A DNA stretch of 64,000 nucleotides from contig NZ_AEJF01000056.1 in assembly GCF_001028175.1 (NCBI RefSeq), positions 28,841 to 92,840 of the forward strand. The letters run 5' to 3'. Shown here piece by piece: positions 1-7,698 of the stretch (the stretch's first letter is position 1; every line of letters starts with the position of its first letter). The DNA comes from Caballeronia mineralivorans PML1(12) (GTDB taxonomy: Bacteria; Pseudomonadota; Gammaproteobacteria; Burkholderiales; Burkholderiaceae). The notes under the pieces are model-generated. The model worked only from the letters and a program-made list of their open reading frames with translations, ran no database searches and had not been told where the DNA came from. The translations under genes were made by a program, and so were the position numbers.

Positions 1-284
1 GCAAGGGCTGTGCATTGGGCGCGTTGCTCGGCGACGTCGGGCGCAGCAACGAAGCCACGCGCGATGTGTTCACGGAGCGCGTCAAACACAATCTCGCGTT
101 CTCCGAGGGTTTGCTCGACATCAAGGATCCGGCCGAACGCCGCGCCCGCGCAATGCTGCAAATGAGCGCCTGTCTTGGAGCGATCGGGTTGGCGCGAGCG
201 GTGTCGGACCCGGTTTTATCGAAGGAGATTCTGGATGGCGTCGCTGGGCAACTGATTCCCTTGTTGCCTGGGCCACCGGACTGA
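1..284 (+). CDS. TetR/AcrR-family regulator, C-terminal end (cut by window edge)
   Basis: The window opens inside this gene; codons are in phase from base 3 and the stop is TGA at 282-284. The roughly 93 visible residues begin KGCALGALLGD and continue with VGRSNEATR. This matches the ligand-binding C-terminal half of TetR repressors of the TetR_C_6/AcrR type, where a GCxLGxLxxE/D segment is common. The DNA-binding N-terminal half lies outside the window, so the operator and target genes cannot be judged. A methionine-like start inside the window (TTG at 15) is not a real start because homology continues upstream of it. Confidence 0.75.
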   Translation, partial: KGCALGALLGDVGRSNEATRDVFTERVKHNLAFSEGLLDIKDPAERRARAMLQMSACLGAIGLARAVSDPVLSKEILDGVAGQLIPLLPGPPD

Positions 285-465
285 ACATGGCGTCGAAGTC
301 AGCGGTGCCGTGGCGAGGCGCGCGCTGCGTTGGTAGAAACAAGTCTTGAAGCAGTGCGGTCAATCTATTACATTCGACGCGTTGTCTGCGTGTCGATGTC
401 GGCCATCGGGCATGAGTCTGGTGGCCGGTAATCGAATACAAAATCGTGCTCTTTGGAGACTGTCG

Positions 466-699
466 ATGAAAGTAGTTAACCTGATTTGCGTATCCACAAT
501 CCTGCTTGGCGCGTCCGGCATGGCCGCTGCCCAGAGTGGTGGTGGCAACGGCAACGGCGGCTCGGGTGGCGGCAACGCGCACGGTGCGGCAACGGCCGGT
601 CCAACCATGGGCGGCGACAATGTATCCACGCCCGGCAGTTCAAAGGGCAAGCTCCACTTCAAGCACAAAAAGAAGCCGCCAGTAGCCCCCGCGCAATGA
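466..699 (+). CDS. Small exported Gly/Asn-rich protein
   Basis: A 77-residue protein. The ATG at 466 follows GGAG at 454-457. Residues 1-22 form a signal peptide (MKVVNLICVSTILLGASGMA, cleavage near AAAQ). The mature part is rich in Gly and Asn (SGGGNGNGGSGGG) and ends in a lysine-rich HFKHKKKPP tail. I do not recognise a defined domain. Small low-complexity exported proteins of this kind are common in Burkholderiaceae. A longer in-frame reading from 346 exists, but the signal peptide and ribosome site favour 466. It stands alone and is followed by a strong terminator. Function unknown; probably periplasmic. Confidence 0.7.
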   Translation: MKVVNLICVSTILLGASGMAAAQSGGGNGNGGSGGGNAHGAATAGPTMGGDNVSTPGSSKGKLHFKHKKKPPVAPAQ

Positions 700-772
700 C
701 GCTTGACGTTAGAATTCAGCCGCCGATTACGTCAGCTAAGTTACGTCGATTAAGCGGCGGCGAACACAAAGG

Positions 773-813
773 GCTGTTGCGGTTCGGTAAACCGGCCGCG
801 ACGGCTTTTTTTT
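773..813 (+). terminator. Intrinsic terminator of the gene at 466-699
   Basis: Arms GCTGTTGCGG (773-782) and CCGCGACGGC (796-805) pair over ten positions, two of them G-U. The 13-base loop holds a smaller stem (CGGTT/AACCG). Eight T residues follow at 806-813. Confidence 0.8.
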
Positions 814-1364
814 GACCTTTCCACTCGGACAGAAGACGCAACGCCTGGAAATGTTCATGTGCGCCGGCCGGACGTCCCGCGGGACCCAGCCGACGAACGA
901 CTTTTCAGCAATTGCTCCGAAGTCGCACGCCCCGCGAAGCGGCGCTGGCCGGCGAGAGTTTGTCCGTTTTTGATCTCGTTAAGCTTCAATCGCCGTGCGC
1001 GTGTGTTATTTCCGCGGGTTAGTATCGATCGTGCCGTTGCGGGCGCGTTTATCGGGCTTGCGAAGATTCCGAAATCGATTTTTCAGGTGAAGTTTGAACT
1101 CCACGGAGCGGCGTTGCTCGAACGTGGGCAAACAGTGCGCGGTGCCATGATCTGGCATTATGAAGGCACGTCAGGGATTAGCAGAGCCTGCGTGGCTGCT
1201 TCCGTGTTATTGAGCGGTAAGAAACGGAAGCATTCGGTCAGCGCAAGCCGTTGCATTGGAATTCGCCGAAGCTAGGTAGCGAGCCTGCTGCCGCACATTG
1301 TTTAATGAATCAAGATTCCGGTGGATGTCTGCCGGAACAGTCCGAAATACTAACGTCAGGTCGA
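814..1364. other. Intergenic, no convincing gene
   Basis: About 550 bases between the terminator and the Hfq-like gene. An open frame on the plus strand (859-1275) has a GTG start, no ribosome site, and a residue composition unlike a folded protein, so it is not called. The last 70 bases hold a short hairpin (CCGG...GCCGG, near 1318-1337) just upstream of the Hfq-like gene, which could lie in its 5' leader. Nothing else stands out. Confidence 0.5.
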
Positions 1365-1700
1365 ATGAGAATGGCTACAGAACCCCAGCAGCAAAGTCAG
1401 AGCGACGTGCTGAACGCCGCTCGCAAAGAGCGCAAGCGTGTCGCAATTTTCCTCGTGAACGGGGTACGGCTGGTTGGCCACATCGAATCGTTCGATCAGT
1501 ATCTGGTTATGCTAAGCTCGGCCGCCGGCATCCAGGCGGTCTACAAGCATTCGATTTCGACCATCCAGGAAGACACCGGCAAAGCTTTCACCGCCGGAAC
1601 GGCGCGTACCGGTGCGGGCGCCCCACGGGACGGAGATTCAAAGCGTCCTGTTGCCATATCCCACAAGCGGCGCTTGCCGACGAACATTGGCGGCGAATAA
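1365..1700 (+). CDS. hfq2: Hfq-like RNA-binding protein with C-terminal extension
   Basis: A protein of 111 residues (109 if the second ATG at 1371 is used; AGG at 1358-1360 fits either). The Sm1 motif reads KERKRVAIFLVNGVRLVGHI, followed by ESFDQYLVML, and the Sm2 motif is YKHSISTI, matching the Hfq consensus NG...L.G.IESFDQ and YKHAIST. The order is a short Gln/Ser N-terminus, an Sm fold at about 18-70, then a roughly 40-residue basic, Gly/Ala-rich tail ending HKRRLPTNIGGE. Canonical Burkholderia Hfq is about 79 residues with a different start, and these genera often encode a second, tailed Hfq. I therefore take this as the second paralogue. Expected role: hexameric RNA chaperone in sRNA-mRNA regulation. 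It stands alone, not beside engA or hflX as the main hfq usually is. The symbol is tentative. Confidence 0.85.
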   Translation: MRMATEPQQQSQSDVLNAARKERKRVAIFLVNGVRLVGHIESFDQYLVMLSSAAGIQAVYKHSISTIQEDTGKAFTAGTARTGAGAPRDGDSKRPVAISHKRRLPTNIGGE

Positions 1701-1962
1701 AGCCGCCTTGAATAGCGCGTCGGGCAGACCGGCGCGTGAACCACGGCTATTGAGGGAAGAATCGGCCTTGGGTTGTGGCGGATCGGTGAAATGCCAGCTG
1801 TGCGGCGCAATTAGAGCGGACACTCAACATCCGGCTCTTTGCCCAATGGCCCCCGAAATAATGGGTTAGGCGGGTGGCTTAAGTGGTGCGAGTCTGGCAA
1901 CTTTCCGGGCCGGAAAGATCACTGCAACTCAGCGAACGCTGACCCGTTCTGCCCAAAGCACG
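1701..1962. other. Intergenic, nothing recognised
   Basis: About 260 bases between the Hfq-like gene and a two-way terminator. Open frames on both strands are shadows without ribosome sites. The stretch may simply be the 3' untranslated region of the Hfq-like transcript. No tRNA or repeat was seen. Confidence 0.45.
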
Positions 1963-2000
1963 TAAAAAAGGCGAAGCCCGATTCGGGCCTCGCCTTTTTT
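1963..2000. terminator. Two-way intrinsic terminator between the Hfq-like gene and the DUF6572-like gene
   Basis: The arms AAGGCGAAGCCCG and CGGGCCTCGCCTT pair around ATT with one mismatch. Six A residues precede and six T residues follow, so it can act in both directions between the convergent genes. Confidence 0.85.
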
Positions 2001-2058
2001 GTTGCGTAATATTGTCACCGTTTCGTCACAAACTCCGCGTGCCGCCGGTTAACCGTTG

Positions 2059-2580
2059 TCATCGTCCAGAGGGCGATTTCTTGCGCATCACCAGGACTGC
2101 ACGCCGGCCGGCGTGCACGATGTCTTCACGATGTTTCTCCTCAGGAACCGGGCGTGTCGCCAGATCGAGCGCGTTGACAACCGATTCGAGCCGCGTATCG
2201 GCCGCAACGTCCACGCCGTCCACCTTGACCTCGGCATCTGCGGCCAGCGCATGCCGCACGTCCACTGTGCGGCACCGGACGTCGAAACCGACCGCGCGGA
2301 TGATCGTCTCGCGCGTCTTCCAGAAGGCTTCGGCCGAGCGGGTCATCGGCCGCATGGCGACGTATTCAATAATCACCGGATAACCGCGCACACGCGGGTA
2401 AGCCGCAAGCAACTGGCCGGAACGGACGTACTGCGTGTAACGATCGATCTTTTTGGTCAGCAGCGCAAAATGCGTGGCTTCGTCGTCCCAGTCGAGGTCG
2501 TCGAAAATGCCGACATACACCCGCTTGAACAAAATGTTCACGCCGACGTAATCGATTGTGTCCACGTCGAGAAGAGACAT
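2059..2580 (-). CDS. DUF6572-like protein of unknown function
   Basis: 173 residues. The ATG (2580-2578) follows GGGGAAAT on the minus strand. Residues 1-105 (MSLLDVDTIDYVGVN..., DDLDWDDEATHFALLTKKID, YTQYVRSGQL, YPRVRGYPVIIEYV) resemble the DUF6572 family, whose members read DxIDxI...ISDHLDW...H...LQ.K...Y..FI.SG. The remaining 70 residues (VGFDVRCRTVDVRHAL... to RKKSPSGR) are charged and look like an extension. No catalytic motif is visible and no signal peptide is present, so it is probably cytoplasmic. The family assignment is from memory of its consensus and has moderate certainty. Confidence 0.65.
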   Translation of the reverse strand: MSLLDVDTIDYVGVNILFKRVYVGIFDDLDWDDEATHFALLTKKIDRYTQYVRSGQLLAAYPRVRGYPVIIEYVAMRPMTRSAEAFWKTRETIIRAVGFDVRCRTVDVRHALAADAEVKVDGVDVAADTRLESVVNALDLATRPVPEEKHREDIVHAGRRAVLVMRKKSPSGR

Positions 2581-2902
2581 GGTATTTCCCCAGCGCCCGA
2601 TGCCGGACAAAGATTGCAGGCGCGTATTGTAATGGACTGCGTCATCCTAAATAAGTACGCGGGGCATGATTGCAACAGTGTACGACCATCAAGCTTCACA
2701 TCGTCCGACAAGCTTTGAAATTGATTGTTTTGGTGCACATCTTAAACCGATATCTTGAAATAGGAGGATACCTAAAAATAAGCTAGATCAATTGACAGGT
2801 TTCATCTCGAAAAACAAACTGGATTCACGTTATTAAACAGTTTGTGCGATTGGATCGGACGGCGCATGAGCAGACCCTGATTTGTCCGGCAGGAGCAACA
2901 CC
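2581..2902. other. AT-rich divergent promoter region
   Basis: About 320 bases separate the minus-strand DUF6572-like gene from the plus-strand exported protein. The middle (2650-2840) is clearly more AT-rich than its surroundings. A TTGACA hexamer at 2792-2797 has a weak -10 (CAAACT, 2815-2820) seventeen bases on, a possible promoter for the gene at 2903. No hairpin or operator stood out. Confidence 0.35.
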
Positions 2903-3427
2903 ATGAAATCGAAGTCAAGAAAACTCGGCAAATCCTTTAAGTCCGCTCTCATTGCAGCCGCATCGTCGATGGTGATGACCGGCGCATTCGCCGCGTCTAT
3001 CGACGGCACCACGTCGGTGCGTGTCGGCGAGAAGGTGCAGTCTGTGGATGTGGCCATGCATCAGGTCACGGTCGTCAATGCACAAGGCGCGACTGAAGCG
3101 TTCCAGATAGGCAGCAACGTGGCTAACCTAGATCAACTGAAAGCCGGCACGAATGTGGTCGGCGTAACCCAGCGCGCGATCAGGTTGACGGTACTCGACT
3201 CGTCGTCGTTGGTGGCGACCCCGTCGCCGGAGGGCGATCAGACGGTGGCCAGCGTAGCGCGCGTTGACCGCGAGCGCGGCGTGATGACGCTCAAGGACAC
3301 GCAAGGCGCCGAGCTGACGGTCCAGGCAAATTCGCCAAAGGCAGCAGCCACGGTCGTCCCGGGCACGCGTGTGCTGGTCGATGTCGTCAGCCCGACTCCG
3401 CTGGCGTCAGGCCAGGCACTCCGGTAA
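2903..3427 (+). CDS. Exported protein with two tandem OB/DUF5666-like repeats
   Basis: 174 residues. The ATG at 2903 follows GGAG at 2892-2895. Residues 1-36 are a long signal peptide (basic KSKSRKLGKSFKS, hydrophobic core, cleavage near GAFAAS). The mature part has two similar units: EKVQSVDVAMHQVTVVNAQG...LDQLKAGTNVVGV and ASVARVDRERGVMTLKDTQG...VVPGTRVLVDV. Each follows the plan V..VD....V...T/V.L...G......L..G..V.V seen in small periplasmic beta-barrel proteins (DUF5666/DUF1344-like). The amber-split gene at 7111-7698 has the same plan, so the two are probably distant paralogues. Function unknown; probably periplasmic. It stands alone. Confidence 0.7.
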   Translation: MKSKSRKLGKSFKSALIAAASSMVMTGAFAASIDGTTSVRVGEKVQSVDVAMHQVTVVNAQGATEAFQIGSNVANLDQLKAGTNVVGVTQRAIRLTVLDSSSLVATPSPEGDQTVASVARVDRERGVMTLKDTQGAELTVQANSPKAAATVVPGTRVLVDVVSPTPLASGQALR

Positions 3428-3613
3428 ATCAGTCGGATTCGTCCGATAGCCGTTGATCCGTCGAAACTTCATGATGCGCACTTCGTTGGTGATCCGGATC
3501 CCCGCTGGATGACGAACGGCGAATCATCCGGGTAAAACCGGCTGGTTTCGAGCTTCTCCGGAAGCGCGCTGACGCTGCAATCAAGGTACCTCTGCGACCA
3601 GGCGTCATCGCTC
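3428..3613. other. Intergenic before terminator, nothing recognised
   Basis: About 190 bases of 3' flank between the exported-protein gene and the hairpin at 3614. No open frame with a plausible start is present. Together with the terminator and the start of the decay zone it makes a stretch of about 300 bases without an intact gene. Confidence 0.4.
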
Positions 3614-3650
3614 AAAAAATCCATTCGGCGCAAGCCGGATGGATTTTTTT
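3614..3650. terminator. Two-way intrinsic terminator
   Basis: AAAAAATCCAT (3614-3624) pairs with ATGGATTTTTT, with an inner CGGC-GCAA-GCCG stem. The A and T runs on both sides allow action in both directions. It closes the transcript of 2903-3427 before the decay zone. Confidence 0.8.
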
Positions 3651-3733
3651 ATGCGTCGCGCATAACCGTCCGGTGGGAAAAAACGCGTTGTTTGGGGCCG
3701 CATGCAAAAATCCGGCGTTGCTCTCGGCGCCGT

Positions 3734-3920
3734 TTCGATATAGCAGACTTGCGGCTGTTCGTGGCCGTGGTGGAAACAGGCAGCATCACGCATCGCGCGA
3801 CGCACGTGAACCTTGCGCTCGGTTCTGCAAGTGGTCGCATCAAGCAAAATGGAAGAAGCCGTCGATGTGCCATTGCTCGCGCGTTGCCGCGTGGCTGCGG
3901 AACCGACGGTGTTGTCAAAG
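3734..3920 (+). pseudogene. LysR-family regulator, N-terminal remnant with frameshift
   Basis: Frame one (3734-3846) reads FDIADLRLFVAVVETGSITH, then RATHVNLALGSASGRIK, the helix-turn-helix start of a LysR regulator. Frame two, from about 3848, continues the same family as MEEAVDVPLLARCRVAAEPT. Joined, they give about 60 residues of the usual RI...MEE.L.VPLL.R......PT pattern, so an indel lies near 3842-3848. No effector-binding domain follows: the sequence after about 3920 has no LysR similarity, and the reading frames stop. The usual family length is about 300 residues, so at least 75 percent is gone. It sits just upstream of another gene remnant, marking a local decay zone. Confidence 0.8.
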
Positions 3921-4095
3921 CGTGAGTCGGCGAGCAGAACGACACAGGGCATTGTCACGGTGGAGACGATTAAAATTAATCAGGATAGCAAAATAGTTAT
4001 AACATTCGAACGCACGATGCTGATCTACAAACCCGACCATTCACCGGAAGAAGCCGTCAACTACTGATGCAGGTATTTGCTTAGGGAACACAAGC

Positions 4096-4716
4096 ATGAA
4101 CGTCAGAATGCAAGTTGAAGAGATGTACCAGAGCAAGCTGACATCACCGGAAAATGCGGTGGCTGCATTGCGCAGCGATTCGTCGATCGCACTTGACATG
4201 GCGATGTCGCAGCCGCCCGCGCTGCTCGAAGCGCTCCGTGCGCGTGCGGTGCGACGGCTGATCGTGGAAGTGAATCCGAACATGCTGCGCGTGTTTGGCG
4301 ACTCGCTGCTGCACGTGTCGGAAGTCGATGCAATCGTAGAGTCGAATCAGCCGTTGCCCGAGTTGAGGCCGAAGGCCGCGACCGAACGCGACCGGGCGAT
4401 CAGCGCGAGCATTGCCGAACGCGGTGTGCAATGCACTGGCGAGCCATCGGCATCTGGGAATTCATACGGAATTGCTCATGCCCGGGCTCGTCGAGCTGAT
4501 CCATCGGGGGTGGTCGACAACTTGCGCAAGACGCTTAATCGCGGCAAAGCCGCATTCAATCGCTATCACAGGATCATCGCGGAACATCTGGCGCTGCCGG
4601 ACAATGAGAGCGCGATGTGCGGGATGAGCATCGGTCACGCGGATCCATCGCAGCCCGAAAATGCGCTGGTCGGCAAACGCGAAGCGGTCGACAACTTCGT
4701 ACGCTTTTTGACGTGA
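4096..4716 (+). pseudogene. Chimeric remnant: CoA-transferase pieces joined to a nitroreductase tail
   Basis: The open frame encodes 206 residues, but they are scraps of two genes. Residues 10-42 (MYQSKLTSPENAV...QPPALLEAL) match the start of acetyl-CoA hydrolase/4-hydroxybutyrate CoA-transferases. At about residue 50 the text jumps to RRLIVEVNPNMLRVFGDSLL and HVSEVDAIVE, which normally lies some 100 residues later. After SASIAE the homology moves to another frame (from 4412: PNAVCNALASHRHLGIHTEL, MPGLVELIHRG) and returns as VVDNLRKTLNRGKAAFN, ending at 4560. From 4561 the protein becomes a nitroreductase C-terminus (RIIAEHLALPDNESAMCGMS, IGHADPSQPENALV, FVRF). Full-length families are about 430 and 220 residues. 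Deletions must have removed most of both genes and fused the rest. It is unlikely to be functional. Confidence 0.8.
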
Positions 4717-5011
4717 CGAAAATGGTGCATCGGCGGGTAATCGTGGAGTGAACCACCGGTCTGGCACGCGCCCCGACTTGATCCATCCCGTAAAAAAGGC
4801 GGCTTACTGCTTTAGATCTTGCGGATGTGCTACACGTTTTTACAAAGAGTTGGTTAAGATACCCACGCGTGCCCGCTGGTTCACAAACAAGGTCTTAGGC
4901 GCGGGACCTTCTGGCACGTAACGAAGCATGCAGGTCCAGCACGACAAACGCGGCGGACGCCGAGTGCGCCACCGCTCCAAAAAAGAACCGCTTTTCGTGG
5001 AGAATCTCGTT
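4717..5011. other. Intergenic, upstream region of the gene at 5012
   Basis: About 295 bases. No open frame with a ribosome site and no clear hairpin. It probably contains the promoter of the small exported protein at 5012. Confidence 0.4.
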
Positions 5012-5317
5012 ATGTACCGTATCCGCATGGCTGCAATGGCTCTTGTCGTATCAGTTTCGATCGCCGGGCTCACCGTCCCTGTCGCGATGGCGCAAACCGC
5101 CGCTTCCGACATGGGTGCTTCCGCAACGAAGCAGGAGCAGAAGGCGCAACGCAAGGCCGCCCGCAAGGCTGCCCGCGCCAAGAAGAACGCCGAACTGAAG
5201 GATCTGGAAAAGAACGGCTACCAGCCGGGCGGCGACCAGACCAACTATCCGCAAAACATTCAGAATGCGGAGAAGAAGTCGGCGGCAGCTAAGGCCAAGG
5301 CGGCTTCCGCGCCCTGA
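5012..5317 (+). CDS. Small exported DUF4148-like protein
   Basis: 101 residues. The ATG at 5012 follows GGAG at 4999-5002. A signal peptide covers about residues 1-27 (cleavage at VAMAQ). Next is a Lys/Ala-rich, probably helical segment (KQEQKAQRKAARKAARAKK). The C-terminus reads ELKDLEKNGYQPGGDQTNYP, then QNIQNAEKK, which matches the ELxxLEKAGYNPxxxDxxYPxxIQxAE motif of DUF4148 proteins, a family expanded in Burkholderia and relatives. The role of that family is unknown; members are small periplasmic proteins. The gene stands alone and is followed by a strong terminator. Confidence 0.75.
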   Translation: MYRIRMAAMALVVSVSIAGLTVPVAMAQTAASDMGASATKQEQKAQRKAARKAARAKKNAELKDLEKNGYQPGGDQTNYPQNIQNAEKKSAAAKAKAASAP

Positions 5318-5347
5318 ACGAGGACTCTGATCGTAGTCTGATCGCAT

Positions 5348-5379
5348 GAAAATAACCCGCTGAAAGCGGGTTATTTTTT
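5348..5379 (+). terminator. Intrinsic terminator after 5012-5317
   Basis: AAAATAACCCGC (5349-5360) and GCGGGTTATTTT pair around the loop TGAAA, followed by further T residues. The leading A run may let it act in reverse too. Confidence 0.85.
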
Positions 5380-5664
5380 GCTCCGCAGGGTGACCGTGCG
5401 AGCGATCCGCTAACTGATTTCTTGCGGTTTCAAGCGGAGTTGCCCGGTCACACTTGCCGTCGCCTTCACGAAGTGTGAGGCTTGACGAACCCTTTATGGC
5501 ATGCGCGTTTCAAGCCGTATGACTCCGGCCCACGCACCGGCAGGCTTTTTGGCGAACCGGTAGAATCGGATGCCGTTTCAGACCGCGTTTGTCTTCAGAC
5601 GTATCCGGTCGCCAGCTTCAATCCCGGTCTGAACACTCCGGCTTCACCTTCTACCAGGCGGTCT

Positions 5665-6837
5665 ATGCGACGTTCCGCGTTTTTCATCCGCGTAATCGGT
5701 ATCGGGATTCTGTTTCATGTGTATATCGGCGTGCGCCTCATTCCGGCCGCACCCGTCGGTGCACCGCTGCGATGGCTCGCAGTGCTCGCACTTGTGGCGT
5801 CCTGCTTGCTGATTCCCCTCGGCATGGCCGCGCGCAATGTCAGCCAGCAGCCGCTGTCCGATCGCCTTGCGTGGATCGGCCTGCTCACCATGGGCTTTTT
5901 CTCCTCGCTGCTGGTGCTGACGTTTCTCCGCGATATCGTGCTGCTCGTTTTGCACCTGATCAGCAGCGTGCAAAAGGACATCGGCGGCTGGCCTGCCTTC
6001 ATTGCCTGGAGCGCGCTTGGCGTGCCGCTGCTTGCGGTGCTGGCCACGCTACTTGGTATTTACAGCGCCCGGCGGCGTGCCGGGGTGAAAAATGTCGACG
6101 TGCCTATCGACAACCTGCCTGCCGCGTTGCACGGTTTCACCATCGTGCAGATCAGCGATATTCACGTCGGCCCGACCATCAAGCGTCATTACGTCGAAAA
6201 GATCGTGGCCGCGGTCAACGCGTTGACACCGGACCTGATCGCTGTGACGGGCGATGTAGTCGATGGTTCCGTGCCGCATCTTGCCGCCCACACTCGACCG
6301 CTGTCGGATCTGAAAGCGCGGCACGGCGCATTTCTGGTCACCGGCAATCACGAGTATTACGCGGGCGCGGACAAATGGATTGCGGAATTCCGCCGGCTTG
6401 GGCTGAAGGTCCTGATCAACGAACATGTGGTGGTGAATCACGACGGCGCGCGTGCGGTCGTGGCCGGCGTGACCGACTACGGCGCAGGCAGTTTCGACCC
6501 GGCGCACAAAAGCGATCCGGCCAAAGCCATGCTCGGCGCCCCTTCCGACATTGCGTTTCGTCTCCTGCTGGCCCACCAGCCGCGCAGCGCGCCGGCTGCA
6601 TCGAAAGCGGGTTTTACGCTGCAATTGTCCGGTCATACGCATGGCGGCCAGTTTCTGCCGTGGAATTTCTTCGTCCGGTTACAGCAGCCGTTCGTTGCGG
6701 GACTCGAGAAGCTCAACAACTTGTGGGTTTATACAAGCCGCGGCACCGGCTACTGGGGACCGCCGATACGGATCGGCGCACCGTCTGAAATTACCCGTTT
6801 GCGTCTGGTGAACGGGAGCGGCGTCCATCCGGCCTGA
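5665..6837 (+). CDS. Membrane-anchored metallophosphoesterase (YkuE/YaeI type)
   Basis: 390 residues. Residues 1-135 hold about four membrane segments. From about 155 a calcineurin-like phosphoesterase domain follows, with the two-metal motifs in order: D165-x-H167 (QISDIHVGP), GD at 196-197, GNHE at 227-230, H304 (LAHQP) and GHTH at 323-326. The family cleaves phosphate esters; YaeI and YkuE relatives are linked to lipid phosphates at the membrane, so a membrane-associated substrate is likely but not shown. The ATG at 5665 is chosen because the first hydrophobic helix starts at once (MRRSAFFIRV). The frame is open back to 5482, so a longer start is possible. It stands alone. Confidence 0.85.
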   Translation: MRRSAFFIRVIGIGILFHVYIGVRLIPAAPVGAPLRWLAVLALVASCLLIPLGMAARNVSQQPLSDRLAWIGLLTMGFFSSLLVLTFLRDIVLLVLHLISSVQKDIGGWPAFIAWSALGVPLLAVLATLLGIYSARRRAGVKNVDVPIDNLPAALHGFTIVQISDIHVGPTIKRHYVEKIVAAVNALTPDLIAVTGDVVDGSVPHLAAHTRPLSDLKARHGAFLVTGNHEYYAGADKWIAEFRRLGLKVLINEHVVVNHDGARAVVAGVTDYGAGSFDPAHKSDPAKAMLGAPSDIAFRLLLAHQPRSAPAASKAGFTLQLSGHTHGGQFLPWNFFVRLQQPFVAGLEKLNNLWVYTSRGTGYWGPPIRIGAPSEITRLRLVNGSGVHPA

Positions 6838-7110
6838 GCGAGGGGTTCGGCCGGCATTCTCGAAAGGGATGTCGGCCTCGCGTCGAGTTTGTGTTGAATC
6901 GGAGCGGTTATTATAAAAAATAGAATAAATCCGGGTTTTTGAATATTATCGCCGATTGCTTGATAATCAGTAATTAATGCGGTTTCGTGGACAACGCTCT
7001 GGTGTGCGCTGTATAAATAGCGCTCGCACCTTAATGCGCTGGCGCTTCTGAATTGAATTAATCATTCAATTCGGTGCGCGATTTAATTCACATTCGCCCG
7101 GAGAAACTGC
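6838..7110. promoter_or_regulatory. AT-rich promoter region with a 9-bp inverted repeat
   Basis: About 270 bases, unusually AT-rich between 6900 and 7085. A perfect inverted repeat has arms GAATTGAAT (7050-7058) and ATTCAATTC (7064-7072) around TAATC. It ends 38 bases before the start of the split gene at 7111, a position that fits an operator or core-promoter element. This is inference from symmetry and place only. Confidence 0.4.
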
Positions 7111-7698
7111 ATGAACGCAAAATGGACTGTGGCTTTATCGCTCGCCTTATTAACGGTGACTGTGCATGTCGGCGCGCAAACCGATCAGCAGCTCTCCAGT
7201 GCCGCCATACAATCCTTGCAGAGCACGCCTCCGAAGCAGATCCAGGCGCAGATTGCCGCCATCGATTCGGGTACGCGGACCTTGACGCTCAAAGGCGCTA
7301 AAGGCCGGGTAATTCCGATAGTGGTCGGCAAGGAAGTTACGAATTTCGACACCTTGAAAACCGGCGATCGCGTGGATGTTTAGATCAGGAACGCGATACT
7401 GGTCAAGGCGGTTAAAGCTTCAGCCAAGGATGATGGATTGGGAAAACGGGTCGATACCGAGGTTTATGCACCCGCATCCGGTTCCGAGGGATTTGGTGCG
7501 GTACACGAAGTCGAGGTTATCGCAACGGTGCAGAGTATTAATCAAAAGAAGAAAACAATTACCCTGCGTGGCCCGTGGCATACGGAGACATTCGATTTAA
7601 GCTCCGATATAGCCGCTTATAAACTAAAAGCGGGCGATACCGTTCATGCCGTAATGATTTCAGCAACGGCAGTGGAGCTCACGCCCACGGCGAAATAA
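7111..7698 (+). pseudogene. Exported two-repeat protein split by an in-frame TAG
   Basis: The ATG at 7111 follows GGAG at 7100-7103. Residues 1-22 are a signal peptide (cleavage near VGAQ). The first repeat reads IQAQIAAIDSGTRTLTLKG to LKTGDRVDV and is ended by TAG at 7381-7383. The same frame then runs on without another stop to 7698: IRNAILVKAVK, then the second repeat (VEVIATVQSINQKKKTITLR to LKAGDTVHAVM). Without the stop it would be a 195-residue protein with the same tandem plan as the gene at 2903. A single substitution (for example CAG or TTG to TAG) explains it. The first half could still be made as a 90-residue exported fragment. A sequencing error cannot be excluded from one sequence. 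Confidence 0.85.

Noticed and set aside
859..1275. Open frame of 138 codons on the plus strand before the Hfq-like gene
   Set aside because: GTG start without a ribosome site, odd residue composition and no recognisable motif; treated as chance.
5589..6788. 399-codon plus-strand frame inside the metallophosphoesterase gene
   Set aside because: It is out of frame with a gene that has all catalytic motifs, and its Arg/Ala-rich text is typical of GC-rich shadow frames.
7381..7383. TAG as a recoded codon (pyrrolysine or programmed read-through)
   Set aside because: No pyl genes are visible, this bacterial group does not use pyrrolysine, and one isolated case fits a point mutation better.
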